64,000 nucleotides of DNA from contig NC_030681.2 of assembly GCF_000004195.4 (NCBI RefSeq), positions 28,472,982 to 28,536,981 on the forward strand. Direction: 5' to 3'. This document shows positions 10,451 to 22,811 of this stretch, in pieces. The stretch is from Xenopus tropicalis. Lineage: Eukaryota; Chordata; Amphibia; Anura; Pipidae. The notes beneath the pieces are model-generated. The model did not search any database and was not told where the DNA came from. It was given only the letters and a program-made list of their open reading frames with translations. Each line of letters opens with the position of its first letter. The stretch's first letter is position 1. Made by a program: the position numbers and the translations under genes.

Positions 10451-12619
10451 CAAAGAGTTAGTTGGAAGTTAGAGTTCACCATTTGATAAATAAGCTTGTG
10501 AATGTGGCACTAAACGTAAATGTAAAGCTGAACAACCCTGTTAAGTTGCTATTTAAAAGCCATTACAGTGGGTGAGACCAAATCAATGTCGATAGGTTCC
10601 CTATATCAGACCTTGCAAAGGTTTCCACTGATGGAGAAAATCCTGTCACTCCTGTGCTGCCTGCCATGTCACCTCACTACCTTTGCTGCCTGCCTTTTAT
10701 TCCATCACCCAGTATGTATTGCTTTATTAGCCCTTGTATAGGCAGTAACGCCCTCACATTCACATTACAGTATCTAGACAAACAAAGGAGCACCTTTGAT
10801 CGATATAGGAATGTGAAGTAGGAAGTGTAAAGTGCAATTGGTATGTATCTAGTGTGACGGTTTTATTTCTAGGGGGGGCAGAAGGGTGCGGAGCCAGTGT
10901 ATGCACAAGGTTCTGCTTTGGCCACTGTTCCTGCTTTCTAGAGACAGCCAATGTACAGCAGGTATGCAGCCACATGCTTTCCATAAACTTGGAGCCATGA
11001 CATTCCTGTCTGAGCCACTTGTTGCAAATCAGCTATGTGCATGTCGGAATTTATTATTTCATGAGATCTTGAAAATATTCAACCGTCATTAGCCCAAAAT
11101 AACTATGTAGCCCAGTTTGGTATGTTTGAACTTGCCCAGCAAGTTTTCATTCTGCTATTTCAGTGGCTTTAAAAAAATATCCCAGTTGCACACAAGTTAC
11201 ACTTGTATTACTGCTCCTATGTGATTCCAGCACCATCTTAGTAGTCCCCTTACTTTCTACACATCACAGATATTAAGAGACAAAAACACGTTGAAAGATT
11301 TCTATCAGTATCTATGATACAAAGTATTGGCCAACCATCAAACCCTTACTGTCCATCATACCGGCCCTGTACTCCACCTCTATAGAACTTTCTGTGGGCC
11401 ACAAACCCACATTTTGTATATTTGGCATCAACATTACATTACATTACATTAACATTTATTTATAAAGCGCCAACATATTCCGCAGCGCTGTACAATAAGT
11501 GTGGGGTACTGGGACAGTTCCTAGGTATACAAATGATACTAGCACTATTATACATGAATAACTGGAGAAATTGCACTGGTTGCTCAGAGGCCATGCTTAT
11601 TATTTAACAATGCACCAGGCCTTGATAAATGCTGCATGGGGTACCATCATATCTAGAGGGGTCTGCCATTAATTTTCATTATAAGCATAACCCAAAATCA
11701 GTATCTTGTCTAGGGATCTCGATTTTATCAATGGGTTTCCTTGCTGAAAAGCCTGTACATTCCCAGTAATTTCCTACTGGAAACTTTCTGGACCTTCACA
11801 GAAATGAGTTTTAGGGCTAAAACTATTTTTCTGCAGGTCCAATAAAATCTATTTATTCCACATATCTACTAGGTGGCTGCTTAATAAGGAGAAAGCTGGA
11901 GCTGGAAATGTGGGTAAAGTGCTTAGAGCTTCACTGTTGAATCCCGTGTTCTGCAATATAAAAGGAAATAAGCACGTGCTATAGACCAGACTAGAGACAC
12001 ACTGCTCTTTCATCACAATGTTTATAAGTTTACTCTGCAAGAAAAATAAGCCATAGACTGCTATGAAGTCTTCTTATTTTCCAGTCCTATCTATGGTAGG
12101 CTGATAATTAGAAGTGGTGGCTATCCATGGCAAGATCGGTTTCTAGCACAGGAAACTCATGCTAAAAATATGTCAGCATCATTTTGCGAAGCCGACTTGC
12201 ACATAAGCAATACAGAATGCTCTCTCTTAAACACAAATTAGGATAATTCCTCAGGTCAATCATTCCTGCTCTCACTTAACCACCCCTGCTCAATACTGAC
12301 GCATGTACACAGGCCGTGTTTAGACAGTTGAGCACTTATTTGATCTCCAGGGAATTATCTGTGCCGCGCTTGCCTTCTGCTAGTATGTTTGCAATTCTAA
12401 GGTTGCAGGACACTTAATACTTTTGATAGCTTGATGGTCAAAATTGCAGATACAAAATGATAGGACTCAAGTGAACAAAGAAGCAATAGAAATCTGCAAA
12501 TAATTGCTGCTGATTAGGTTTCCTAATAATAGCTAGCAAATGTGCTCAAGCTTGGAGCCTGGGATTTCCCCCCCCCCCCCTTCCTCTACAGAACAAATAA
12601 AACAAAGTGAATCGCAGTA
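10451..12619. other. No gene recognised; (ACATT)n and a LINE/SINE-type tail near 11431-11510
   Basis: Positions 11431-11450 are ACATT repeats running into AACATTTATTTATAAAGCGC and GCAGCGCTGTACAATAAG (11451-11498), the recurring tail signature. A C run is at 12569-12578. The rest is plain sequence leading into the proposed FLRT3 3' end. Confidence 0.5.
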
Positions 12620-14145
12620 ATGTTGTACGTGTTTTTTCCCATTTTATTCGGCAATATTTTTCATAGTTCGGCATTTATGAAAAAATTGTCACTGAAAGAA
12701 AGCTGAATACATGTAGCATTGGATCAAGGCACATACAAGACTGGCCAAAGGGCTTAAAACGCACTTTGGTTCTTATCCAAAAAAAAAAAAAAAAAAGTGG
12801 AAAAATATTATGGCAACAAAAGTGTATATTGTGTTCAATAGTAAATAGCTCAATTAATGGTAAGGTAAAAAAAAACAAAACAAAACATGGCATTTCTTTA
12901 ATATTACGTAATGAACTGGTCTAGTAATGGGCACTATTCCATGTACCACACAGGATTCTGGGTAATAGCCAATATTCTGGAAAACTACGTTTAGATATAA
13001 TTTTTATTTTTTGCATGGCTCAGATGAGTAAAATTGCATTTATTTATTTTCCCTGGGGCATAGAGTAAATGCTATTACATATTCCTATACTTTAAATAAA
13101 TTACTGCATAAATTACGGTGACGGTTTAATAACACTTTATAGAATTACTTATGTGCCAGCGATCCCTTTCATTGTGAGCCCTTTGGGAAACCGTGTATGT
13201 GGTGCGGGAATAATATGCGTGTATACAAAGTATTCTGTGTGCTCAAATTTGCACAAATTCTAAAAAATTTTAGAATTCATAAATCATTTTTTGAAATGTT
13301 GTTTAAGAACTTGATGCCAAGACTACATAGTACCGTTTAAAAATGGCAGCATATGATTTATTTTTGGGAGCTGAAAAGTATCTGCTTGTGAAAGTCGCCA
13401 TGGTTTTTTATATCTTTTTATACATATTTTAAAATGTGACCTAGGATTTGTCTGGAAGCAATATACTGATAGAATGGTATAAATTCAAACATAAATATGA
13501 TTTTATTTGCTAAATGAAATGATTGAGTATATAACCAGATGCAGTTGTTTTTAAACAAGCGATAATGCCCATTACTACACACATTTTGTTTATATAGCTA
13601 TCTCTTGTACAGTTCTTGACAGGCCTCCTAAAACCGAGAGCTGCGTAACAGACTGTGGCTACTTTCTATTTACTGTGTTTAAAAAACCAAATGCAAAATA
13701 TGCTCTGTGCTTTGTACAAGGATCAGAAAAGAGAACCCCCAAAAACGGAACAAAAAAAAAAAGTCTGATTGTTCAACACAGCAAAATAAAATAAAGAAAA
13801 ATTGTTTTTTTTTTTTTCACTTTCACAGTTGACAAGTCATATTACTCAGTAGAACACAAAAAGTTAAATGGTCCGTAACTTCAATATTAGCAAGGAAAAT
13901 ACAGTACAAATTACAAAAAAATACTAAAAATAGAAGATTGTGGTCAGGTGTCGTGCTACATTTAATCGCAGCACCAGCCTGAAATTTTAAACTTTTAATA
14001 AAAAGTTCTTAAATATAAATTATATGGCAAATGTACAGTACATTGCTCCTTCAATCTCGTATCCAGTGTTTTGCAGTAGAACAGTGAATTCCAATCACTC
14101 GTTTTTTAGTTCATATATAAAAAAAAAGTCTTGTGCCGTTCCGCA
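12620..14145 (-). other. flrt3: Probable FLRT3 3' UTR with candidate poly(A) signal
   Basis: About 1.5 kb of AT-rich, repeat-poor sequence follows the stop codon. On the minus strand an AATAAA (plus 12643-12648) is followed within about 40 nt by a U/GU-rich stretch resembling a downstream cleavage element, giving a possible 3' end near 12620. Other AATAAA-type hexamers occur nearer the stop (for example around 13040 and 13502), so shorter forms are possible. Short A/T homopolymer runs interrupt the region (12781-12796, 13803-13817). The extent is inferred. Confidence 0.4.
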
Positions 14146-16092
14146 TCATGAATGTGAATGATCGGAATCTGGTATACCACTGTCTCTGTAACTCCTGTTA
14201 CTACTGCTTTCACTGTGACTGTTTTTGTACAGGCTCACTCCATTGGGTGGAAATATAGTGTGTATTATAAACTCCTCCTTGGATATTGGATCACTGTTTA
14301 TTGGTATCATCGGAAAAGACGTCTCCCTGATTTCTAAAATGGAATTGTCCTTCTTTGTACCAGCTTCTGCATAGTCATCTTTTCTTCTGCGACCTTTGCT
14401 GTAGGCACAGTTCCTGGAAAACAGAGACCCATTCCTGTGTACGTACCAACACACCAAAGCAAGGAGGGTAATAGCTACGAGAGCCACCGCTCCTCCAATG
14501 ATTGCAGCTAATGGTAAACTTGAGTTCTTATAAGGCTCCTTCTCTTGCTCTCTGTTCAACGTGGTGGTTGGGTTGTACATTTTAAGTGGAGCAGTCTCTG
14601 TTTCAATGCAAACAGGGGTTTCATCGGAAAGGTAGATGTTGCCGGTTTCCATGGGAACCATACATATTCGATATGGTGACTCTGGCTCAAGAGCTGTAAG
14701 CAAATACTCTGTCCTGTCACCGGTCACAATCGTTTCTGTTATAGATCCAAAAACAGGACTATGTCCCAGTTGCCAGCTAAGTCTCAAAGCAGTCATTGGC
14801 AGGGCCACTTTCCAGGAGATATAAATAGTCTCTGTCGTAATGGATTTCACCTGAATCGTGATAATTTTTTTGACTGGTATTGGCGTTGTCCGAAAGATTT
14901 TATTGATATCCGGAGGTCGTATTTCAGGCTGTTTGGTCACAGGCACTGGCCACTGGCCTTGTGCTGGAAGCAAAGAGTTTAACACTGTTGTTGTGACATG
15001 AATTGTATTTGAACCAATCCTGTCTTTACAATCAAACAGTTCTTTGTTAAGGTCTTTGATGGTCATTCCTCTTACTCTTTCTGGAGCCTGGCACATCAGC
15101 CCACGTACGTTAACTTTGGAAGGCAGAGATTGCAGCCAGTCACGCACCCACTTCATTTTACAACCACAATACCAAGGGTTGTTGCGAAGGAATAACTGGG
15201 TTAGATTATCCAAGTCATCAAATATACCCTGAGGTAAAGCTGTGATATTGTTATTTGACATATCAAGGCGGTAGAGTTGCGTTAAATCAGCAAATGCATT
15301 AGGTGGTACATAGTTCATATGGTTTTCTTGAAGGTAAAGCTTTCTCAGGTTGGTGCCAGGCAGGTTTGCAGGAGGAGAGGTAAGAGAATTGCGTACTAAA
15401 GAGAGTTCTGTCAGATTGATCAAGTTCATAAAGACCCTTTCTCCCAGACCATTATTGTTTAAAAGGTTCCCATCCAAGACAAGACGTTTCAGATTGGTGA
15501 GGTCTTGCAAAGAGATCTCAGCGATGGTGGAAATACGGTTATCATCCAAACGTAGCTCTTCTATTGTTCTAGGCAGGCCCCATGGTATTGTGCTTAGGTG
15601 ATTTCTGGAAAGGAACAGGAGCCGTAGAAAGATGTTGTCTCGGAAAGCTCCATCCTCTATACTGACTGCAGATACAGAATTATCATCCAGATGCAGCTCT
15701 TCTATGGAAGGAATCTGTGAAAGTGCATCGTAGGTTATAGTCCGTATATTGTTTTCCTGTAGGTGCAGTTCTTTGACATTTTTTGGGAGATTTATTGGAA
15801 ATTCATCTAAACTGTTGCGATACAAGTAGATCCTCTCAACTTTGTCCAGCCCTCTTAAATCAGAAGGTATACCAGCGTTATTGATCTGATTATTTTGCAG
15901 GTAGAGGGTGGTAGCGTCATCTGGTATACCTGAAGGAATGGACGTCAAGTCCCTATCATTGCAATAAATGAAGCCTCCATCACAGCGACACACTGAAGGG
16001 CAGGGTTTGGCATTGACATATTGTGGTGATATTCTAAATAATAGTAACAACTGAGCCCATGCAACAAATAAGTTCCAAGTTTCTGTAGACAT
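14146..16092 (-). CDS. flrt3: FLRT3, fibronectin leucine-rich transmembrane protein 3 (complete coding exon)
   Basis: Single-pass cell-surface protein. Family members act in cell adhesion and de-adhesion, axon guidance (binding latrophilins and UNC5 receptors) and FGF receptor signalling; Xenopus FLRT3 is known to associate with FGF receptors. The 648-aa product matches the roughly 649-aa family length. Visible layout: signal peptide about 1-28 (hydrophobic LLLLF, likely cut after VNA); LRRNT cysteines C31, C35, C37, C44; leucine-rich repeats about 55-305; LRRCT with C309, C311, C334, C355; FN3 about 408-503; membrane helix about 526-551; cytoplasmic tail 552-648 ending [12 protein letters not shown]. 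Possible N-glycosylation sites are N226, N282, N296 and N523. The start chosen is the ATG at 16092, with A at -3 (ACC-ATG). The frame stays open two codons further upstream through GTG-ACC, but a vertebrate start there is unlikely. The coding sequence is intronless, as in other FLRT genes. No frameshift or missing domain was seen. The assignment is secure. Confidence 0.97.
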   Translation of the reverse strand: MSTETWNLFVAWAQLLLLFRISPQYVNAKPCPSVCRCDGGFIYCNDRDLTSIPSGIPDDATTLYLQNNQINNAGIPSDLRGLDKVERIYLYRNSLDEFPINLPKNVKELHLQENNIRTITYDALSQIPSIEELHLDDNSVSAVSIEDGAFRDNIFLRLLFLSRNHLSTIPWGLPRTIEELRLDDNRISTIAEISLQDLTNLKRLVLDGNLLNNNGLGERVFMNLINLTELSLVRNSLTSPPANLPGTNLRKLYLQENHMNYVPPNAFADLTQLYRLDMSNNNITALPQGIFDDLDNLTQLFLRNNPWYCGCKMKWVRDWLQSLPSKVNVRGLMCQAPERVRGMTIKDLNKELFDCKDRIGSNTIHVTTTVLNSLLPAQGQWPVPVTKQPEIRPPDINKIFRTTPIPVKKIITIQVKSITTETIYISWKVALPMTALRLSWQLGHSPVFGSITETIVTGDRTEYLLTALEPESPYRICMVPMETGNIYLSDETPVCIETETAPLKMYNPTTTLNREQEKEPYKNSSLPLAAIIGGAVALVAITLLALVCWYVHRNGSLFSRNCAYSKGRRRKDDYAEAGTKKDNSILEIRETSFPMIPINSDPISKEEFIIHTIFPPNGVSLYKNSHSESSSNRSYRDSGIPDSDHSHS

Positions 16093-16129
16093 GGTCACTG
16101 ATGATTTCTTCCCAATGGTGTCACGAAGC
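16093..16129 (-). other. flrt3: 5' UTR segment and splice acceptor of the FLRT3 coding exon
   Basis: Reading the minus strand, a pyrimidine-rich tract (TATTTATTTTTGTTACAG) ends in AG at 16131-16130, so the exon begins at 16129. The 37 nt between the acceptor and the ATG at 16092 would be the last part of the 5' UTR. FLRT genes in other vertebrates carry the whole coding region in the last exon, behind noncoding exons, which fits. The acceptor is seen in the sequence; its use is inferred. Confidence 0.75.
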
Positions 16130-16838
16130 CTGTAACAAAAATAAATACAGTCAATATGTAGAAGGGGAAGCCTTTGCAGTGATGGGATGACCTACATTAC
16201 TAATACACACCGTATACTTAGGCAGTTTTTGTTCAACCCAACAAAATCCCCCCATTTTTTTCATAGAAATTATGTTTACGGATAGACATACAAAGAATGA
16301 AACTGCCAGACACGTTAAGCTTAGATAAAATATATCAGGCGAGGTGGTAGTTAAATCCATAGGCTTAGGAATGCTGCACAGGTTACATTATATGCAGTTA
16401 AGTATTGTTTCCCCATGCTTAACATTTCACTTTCATTTCTGAATGCTTTCATTATGGCACATATTTTCTATTTAAGAACACCTTAATCTTCCAAAATACC
16501 ACTTTTATCACTAAATGACTTATGTAGAGGCCCTGCTAAAAGTTAGTATTAGCTGAATAATACTGGAATAGGTTACCCTTCCCTACCTTGATTGTAAATA
16601 CAAATATGTCCTATGTCCAAAGTTTTTTCTAAAATCACTTATAAATTGCCTATACTTTCCTTATAACCCCCATTTAAGATGTTGGAAGAGTCTAAAAGGT
16701 TCAAGCTAGACAGCACATATTTGTCCTAGACAAGTGCTCGTGTAGTCTATGAATTTAGGCTATACAAAGAATATATCTGTCTACAGTCTCTCTCTCCAGT
16801 ACCAGCAATTGACTTATCCTAGAGAATGGCATGCTTAC
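16130..16838 (-). other. Proposed last FLRT3 intron
   Basis: A 709-bp AT-rich interval lies between the splice acceptor of the coding exon and a strong donor (CCAG/GTAAGC on the minus strand, G of GT at 16838). I recognise no repeat element or other gene in it. Its status as an intron depends on the proposed exon 2. Confidence 0.45.
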
Positions 16839-17492
16839 CTGGAAAGTGTAAGTTGATGTTCTCTTGAAATATCCAGTAGGCAAAATGCAGGCAAGGCTTT
16901 GTGTTTCCAAGAATAGAGAGGTCTGGGTTATCTCATGTAGCACTCCCTTGTTCACAGTGCTTATTCAAACAATCCCAGCGAGTAAGAGACGGTGCCAAGG
17001 GTCACAATGCTTTGTTTGCATCACAACAAAAGTCTACCAGGGATGGTTAGCAAAGTAGGTCCTTGTGCAGGGAGCGTCCGTGGTCATAAAGCATTGTAAA
17101 TACAACTAAATACAATTCTGACTGTTTCCTTTGGTCAGCTTAATTTTTTTGCCATAAAAATGCCTTCAACTTTGTAAATGTTCCTTTCCAAAGCCAGTTC
17201 TCCTCTGCATTAATAGATCCTATTTATAATATGGAACAGTTTTTAGGCCAAGAGCATGGTATTTGCCCTGCTTCCTGTGCAAAACAAACCAAGTGCGGTA
17301 ATCAGATTCCATAAGATTCATACCCATAGCAAAATCATCCTTTTCTCCATGTTTTTCTCGAAAGCACCCCACTATATTAGAAACGTTATGAAGTCAGATG
17401 CTTGGGGCTGTAGGTTTCTTCAGAAAATACATGTGCCAGCTATTTCCCTTATTGATAGGTTCCTTATCGGATATCCTTGGTAGATTAAGCTC
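16839..17492 (-). other. flrt3: Candidate noncoding exon 2 of FLRT3
   Basis: On the minus strand a near-ideal acceptor (TGTTTTTTTATTCTCCCCAG, with G at 17493) opens a 654-nt segment that closes at a near-ideal donor, CCAG/GTAAGC, at 16839/16838. No long open frame crosses it, so it would be untranslated, as upstream FLRT exons are in other vertebrates. No MITE overlaps it. Both splice signals are seen directly; the pairing, and whether one exon spans the full length, are inferred. A shorter exon using an internal acceptor is possible. Confidence 0.45.
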
Positions 17493-19613
17493 CTGGGGAG
17501 AATAAAAAAACAAACAGTTGTTAATTAAAAAAAGAAATGTTGACAGCAAGCATTTGCATACTAAACTAAAATGGAATGAAGTTCTTAGGCTGATTGAGGC
17601 ATTTTCATTAGCATAATAGTAAAGAATTTCATTGACTCTGCAATCTGCTAAGCCTCAAAGTTCTCAGAGGTCACATGCTGGTACCGATGTCTGCCACGTC
17701 TACTAGGGTTTCAGCCATTCCAACGCATCCATCCAAGAGCAACTGTAATTGAAGTCAGCTTCAATCAACCAACTGCGGAGAAATTGCTTTAGCAAACGGT
17801 GACACCTGTCTTTTTCGATTACAAACTGAAGCACAATCACATTTTGTCCACCGCGTTATCTGTGTAATAGATAACCCAGGACAAGGGGGCCCATGGCTGC
17901 TCTGCTGCACACCAGATTTGGCTCATGTTGTGAGGCCTCCGATGGCCATAGTCCAAGTGGGTTCCATGCAACTTAAAGAGGTTTAATGATGCATGCTAAG
18001 CTAGTTTTGTTTTACCAGAGTACAACACTTTGGGTCGGAGGTTAAAGAATGTAGTTGTACAAAAACTTTCCTTTATTCATTAATACCCCCCTACAGGGTA
18101 ATAAAAATAACTGGAATTTCTTTTTTTCTTTTAAACTGATCTATGGCATGTTACTTAACTACAACTCCCAGACAGTCTTTGGCTGACTGATGAAGCTGAG
18201 AATTCTACTTCTACAGATACTAAATAGCAAAAAGCTGGTCACCATTACTGACTATTACTACTTTCTCCATTTTGGACCTACTTTACCTGATCGTCCACCT
18301 ACGCCCTACCCAGATCTACTGTTTAGATGCTACTTTGGGGAGTCACCCCTCACTCCTCAAGACATCACTCCTTATTAAAAAAAACAAAAACATATTTTGG
18401 TTTTCTTTTTTTCATAATAAAATGAGTGCCCACGGGGGGAAATACCCACGCCCCATCTGTAGACGTAATTTGAGAAATACATTTCCTATCAAGCTGACCA
18501 CAATAATATATGCGTCCGAGTACAAGAAGCGCCATTATTCTCTTACCCCCACATCTGTCTATGATTTGACAACATCCCCTTTGTTTATGGATGTGCAGGG
18601 TCATCCTTCTAAGGTGCTTAGAGCGACACGTGAAAGAATTAAAATGAACTGGAAATACTTGACCCTGAAATTAAGGAATGCCGTAGCAGCAATTTGCTTC
18701 TCCACTCAGTAATTACATGGCATCCAGCATGCAGAGCATCTGCCAGAGAATTAAAATGTACTGAATTGCCAGTGTGCTGAATAAGACAGACAGGGGCCTT
18801 CTTTATAATAAATCCATCCCTTCCCTAAATAATTCATCTGTAGCTGTGCAGCCATAGGATGGCCGTGTGTGCGCTATACTGAACAGACTATCACATCTCA
18901 TGGGTTTTTATAGTTCCGTCAGACAGGGAAATAAAAATTCCTTTAATGAAATCTTTAACGAAAGATTGTCAAACAGCATTCAATTGCACCAATAACCAAC
19001 AATAGAAACTCGTAATGACTGAGATGCAATTAGCGAATGTTATTGTTACAACCGTCTATAGGAAACTACCCAGAAGCACATAGCAGCCAAGGAAGGTTTT
19101 TAACCATTAGCAAAAAAAAAAAAAAAAAGACATTTCAGATCATATATCTTAACTAAGATTGCTAAAATATCATTTTTGTTTTCCTCCATTTTATCTCTGC
19201 CACATGTTAGAACTGCTCTAACAACTGCTGGGGTAAATGCTTTCTGCAGCTAAACATACAATAAAGCATTTTTATGGCCTTCGCAATCTGCTTTCCCTTA
19301 ATTAAAAAACAGTTGTTTCATTTCACATTTGTAGCTTTGATCATGAGTATTTAAGGTAATTGTCGGGGGTTCTGTGTGTGCTCACAGTTTGCGAGGATTA
19401 AACTTTTTATCATAAAGAGCTAAAAGGTACAGACATACACACACCTTTATACATATGCACACTTGGAACCTGATGCCAAGTGACCCAAATTAGCATCCAA
19501 AATGAGGGGAAATGAATGCAAACGATATATAACCCTGTGTGCATAATAATATTTGTTTGTGTTTCCCTTGTTTTATCTCTGCCTTGCAAGTTCAACTGTT
19601 TCCTTTTAGCCCC

Positions 19614-19627
19614 CATTGTTATGCAAA
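19614..19627 (+). promoter_or_regulatory. Sox-Oct composite motif
   Basis: CATTGTTATGCAAA is an exact match to the canonical SOX2-POU5F1 composite site: a Sox half CATTGTT directly followed by an octamer half ATGCAAA. It lies in the proposed FLRT3 intron 1, about 5.8 kb downstream of the candidate exon 1 donor, in repeat-poor sequence. In Xenopus the cognate early factors are Pou5f3 and SoxB1 proteins. Confidence 0.45.
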
Positions 19628-22600
19628 CAGTTTTTTTATTGCCACCATTGTGGTGGAAGCCACTGGACTCAACTGAAAGCTCATTAAGGCTGCTGAGGAG
19701 TGGGAACTGTTTTCCTGCCGGCAGCACAGAGCAAACAAGATAGAAAGAACCACACGTCTCTGCGAGAGGGGAAAGAAAAGTTATGTGAATTGAAATAATT
19801 CTTTCCCCGCCTTTTCCTTAGGTTAATGAAAAGAAATCGCTTCCTTCGCATCTGCTCGCCACTTTGTTTGATACTCGGTATTTTGCATTTGAATGGCTGC
19901 CATGATGTCAAAGTTAGAAACCTAGGCACTCCTAGCGATACATAGACACAGGGTTCTCTTTGATTCTCCCTCTCTGCCACTGCTGACCTTCCGTCATTAA
20001 AACACAGATGGATGCATAAAATATCATGCTCCCAGCCGTTGCTGGGTAGGGCTGGGCTGACATTGATGCACTTCCCAGCCTGTCCATTTGGACTCGTCCT
20101 TATTCCACCATCTTGCACTTCATAGAGTGTCTTAGAACTAGAACTGTCTAATTTAAATAAAATAGTGGAAGGTTAATGTGTTCTGGGCCAATTAGTTTAT
20201 GAAATGACTGCTATATATAATGAAGGAAGGTCCATAACTGGATTGCTGGGTAGTTATTCAATTGAGAACATCTAATTGAAGTGGCCTTGCCACCATTGCA
20301 TTTCTTGTGAAGTTATTCTACTAATTACAGGTACAGCTTAGTTTTACTAGTCCTTCTGAAGTTTGTTGACTATGTATTTGGTCTAAAATATAGAGGATCG
20401 GACAAAATGATTCCTCGCCCTCTTCTTAGCAGAAGGCCTTACTGAATGGAAATATAGTATTTATGCCAAGTAGGGCTCCTATGGGATAACAGGCACCTTA
20501 AGTATTCCCTTAGATGTTGGTGTAATGTATCTGCCCACAATGATTTATTGGAAAGGAGATCTTAACTTTATATCGATGTGTATTCATTGTTTCTAGAGTG
20601 TGTTGTCAAAGAGCACAGACCTATGAAGAAGGACCCTTAGGTAGAAGGAACATTGCCCAAATCTCATAGACAATGCAATATAAAATTAAAATAGAAAGTT
20701 GTTTTAAATCTCTTTAGTGTTTATGTAAGAAGGTTCTTCTAGCTGTCATTAGACTACATCATTGACAGTGAAGTAGCCAAAGGCTTTCAGAGGCTGCTGG
20801 GACATGTAGTTTAGCAAGCAGCTGGAAAGCCACATGTTGATTTAAGGAGCTTTCTCCAAAGCCTGCCTCGTCTGTATTAAGTCTTTGCTATAAATTACCC
20901 ACAGTGTTATGTATACAGAGATCACATTTTGTCTATAATTGTCCCCTTCCTTTTCATTTCTAGAAATAACAATCCAAACAGTGGAGGACTCAACGTTCTA
21001 CCAAACCCCTCATGAACTATATTACTTACAGCCATGTTACAAATCACTTTATTTCTACTGATTGTTAAATGAATGCAGTCTAAGGCTCTCTCTCGTTCTT
21101 CAAAGTTGCCAAGGAAACTTACTCCACGGCAGCGAGAGAGAGAGAATAGAGAAATAAATGATGCCATTGTTCGTCAAGTACGTAGGGACGCGGAGCTGAA
21201 GTGAAGAATTACCTGCTTAGCACTTTAACAAATTCCCCACACTTCACCTTGAGGTGGGGAAAGTGCTTTGGAGCTTGGGTGAAAAGCAGCTCTGTCCTAT
21301 TTTTGCTTTGCCAACTTTGAGGAGGCGCTGACTGAATACCTACTTAATAGGAAAAAAAGTGAAATTTGATTTTAAAATCATATAAGGCTCAAATGGCCTT
21401 ACGCGTTTTGTGCATGAAAAGCTACAGGCCATTGCTCCCTTACATGCTTTAATAATAAATTCCCCTTTTTTCTACTCCTGATTGGTCAGTATCTATTTAA
21501 AATTAGGATGTTGTCCTCCACCTGGGCCCCATGTCACCATAGATAAGCTTATCCTATGATTGGCAGTATTGTGCCACGTCTTAGGTTTCACTGTTTCTGT
21601 TTTTTGGTCCCCCACAATGCTTTAAAATTGCTTATTTCTGAATCCCCATAACCTTTTAAAATTATCCTTTTTGGATTTTAATGTATTAGATTATTAAGGT
21701 TTCTAGGGCCTTACCAACCCTATCAGCTATGAAGCAGCTATTCCCGAATTATTTTATATATATTTACTTATTCTTTATTATAGTATATTTTAATCACATA
21801 TATATATATATAAATATATATTTATGTATATGTTTATATTAATGTATATTTTTATATTAATAATATAATAGTAACATTTACATTTGAGTGGTTTTTATTG
21901 AAAAAATGTGGTTAAACTACTGGGAATTTGTATTGTAAAAAAGAAAATTCTGTCAGTCTAAACCTTGTTTTCTTTTTCTGCTCTGATTCCAAATCAGAAT
22001 ATGGAAGTAATTAAATTAAAATGAAAGCAAGATGTATAACGTGAAATATTTGTGCAATATAAATAACTGTGTGTTTAAATAAATATGCCCGTAAAATGTA
22101 TTTTTTTACAAACATCCTAATCCTCCTAATTTTCAACAAAAAACAGAGTTTAGACATTTTTCTTGCTTTTTTTTTTGTTTAAGTGGAAGGGGAAAAAAAC
22201 CCCCCACAAACCAGGAGTTACAGACAGAGAGATGAAAAATCGATGGCGGGGCGTCTCCAGCTGTGCGTATGCCCGCTTGGGGGTGGTACACACTGCTAGA
22301 TGCCTTTTTCTGTCGAGCCCCACAAGTCAGACACTCGCTGTTTCATTCCACTTTCCCTGGCTTTAATTGCAACAAAGTCTCCCGTTGAGCGGAACATTGG
22401 TGTCTGCGAGAACAAGGAATAGTCCTCTTTTTGAAAGACTTTGTGCAGCCCTAATGGCCATGTTGATTTCATTAACCATGGTATTTATTTAGTGATTACC
22501 ACTGACAATGCCGCCAACACAAAATAGTGCAAACAGCACTAAACTGAAAAGCCATGTTTTCCCTCTGACCGCTGCCTTCTGCCACTGTCTGAATTATTTA

Positions 22601-22793
22601 GCCCCGGGTTATGCAACACAATCGAGCAAAATTCCTGCAACGGATCCCGTCAGTTCGTTTTACAGTCATGCCCCTGCATTGAACGCATTGCTGCTCCCAG
22701 TAATGAAGGGCAGGAATAAAGTTTATACTGTTTACATGGAACTCCTGCCTGCTGCCCTCTTGCTGAATCCACTGCCAGCCTAGGCTGACAAGG

Positions 22794-22811
22794 GATGCTG
22801 GGAGTTGTAGT
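22794..22811 (-). promoter_or_regulatory. ZNF143-type (SBS) motif
   Basis: The minus strand reads ACTACAACTCCCAGCATC, close to the ZNF143/THAP11 binding consensus. Similar 13-14-bp stretches at 18158-18171 and 20796-20810 lack the 3' half or differ inside it. The same words occur in dispersed vertebrate repeats, so this may be a transposon remnant rather than a working site. Confidence 0.3.
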
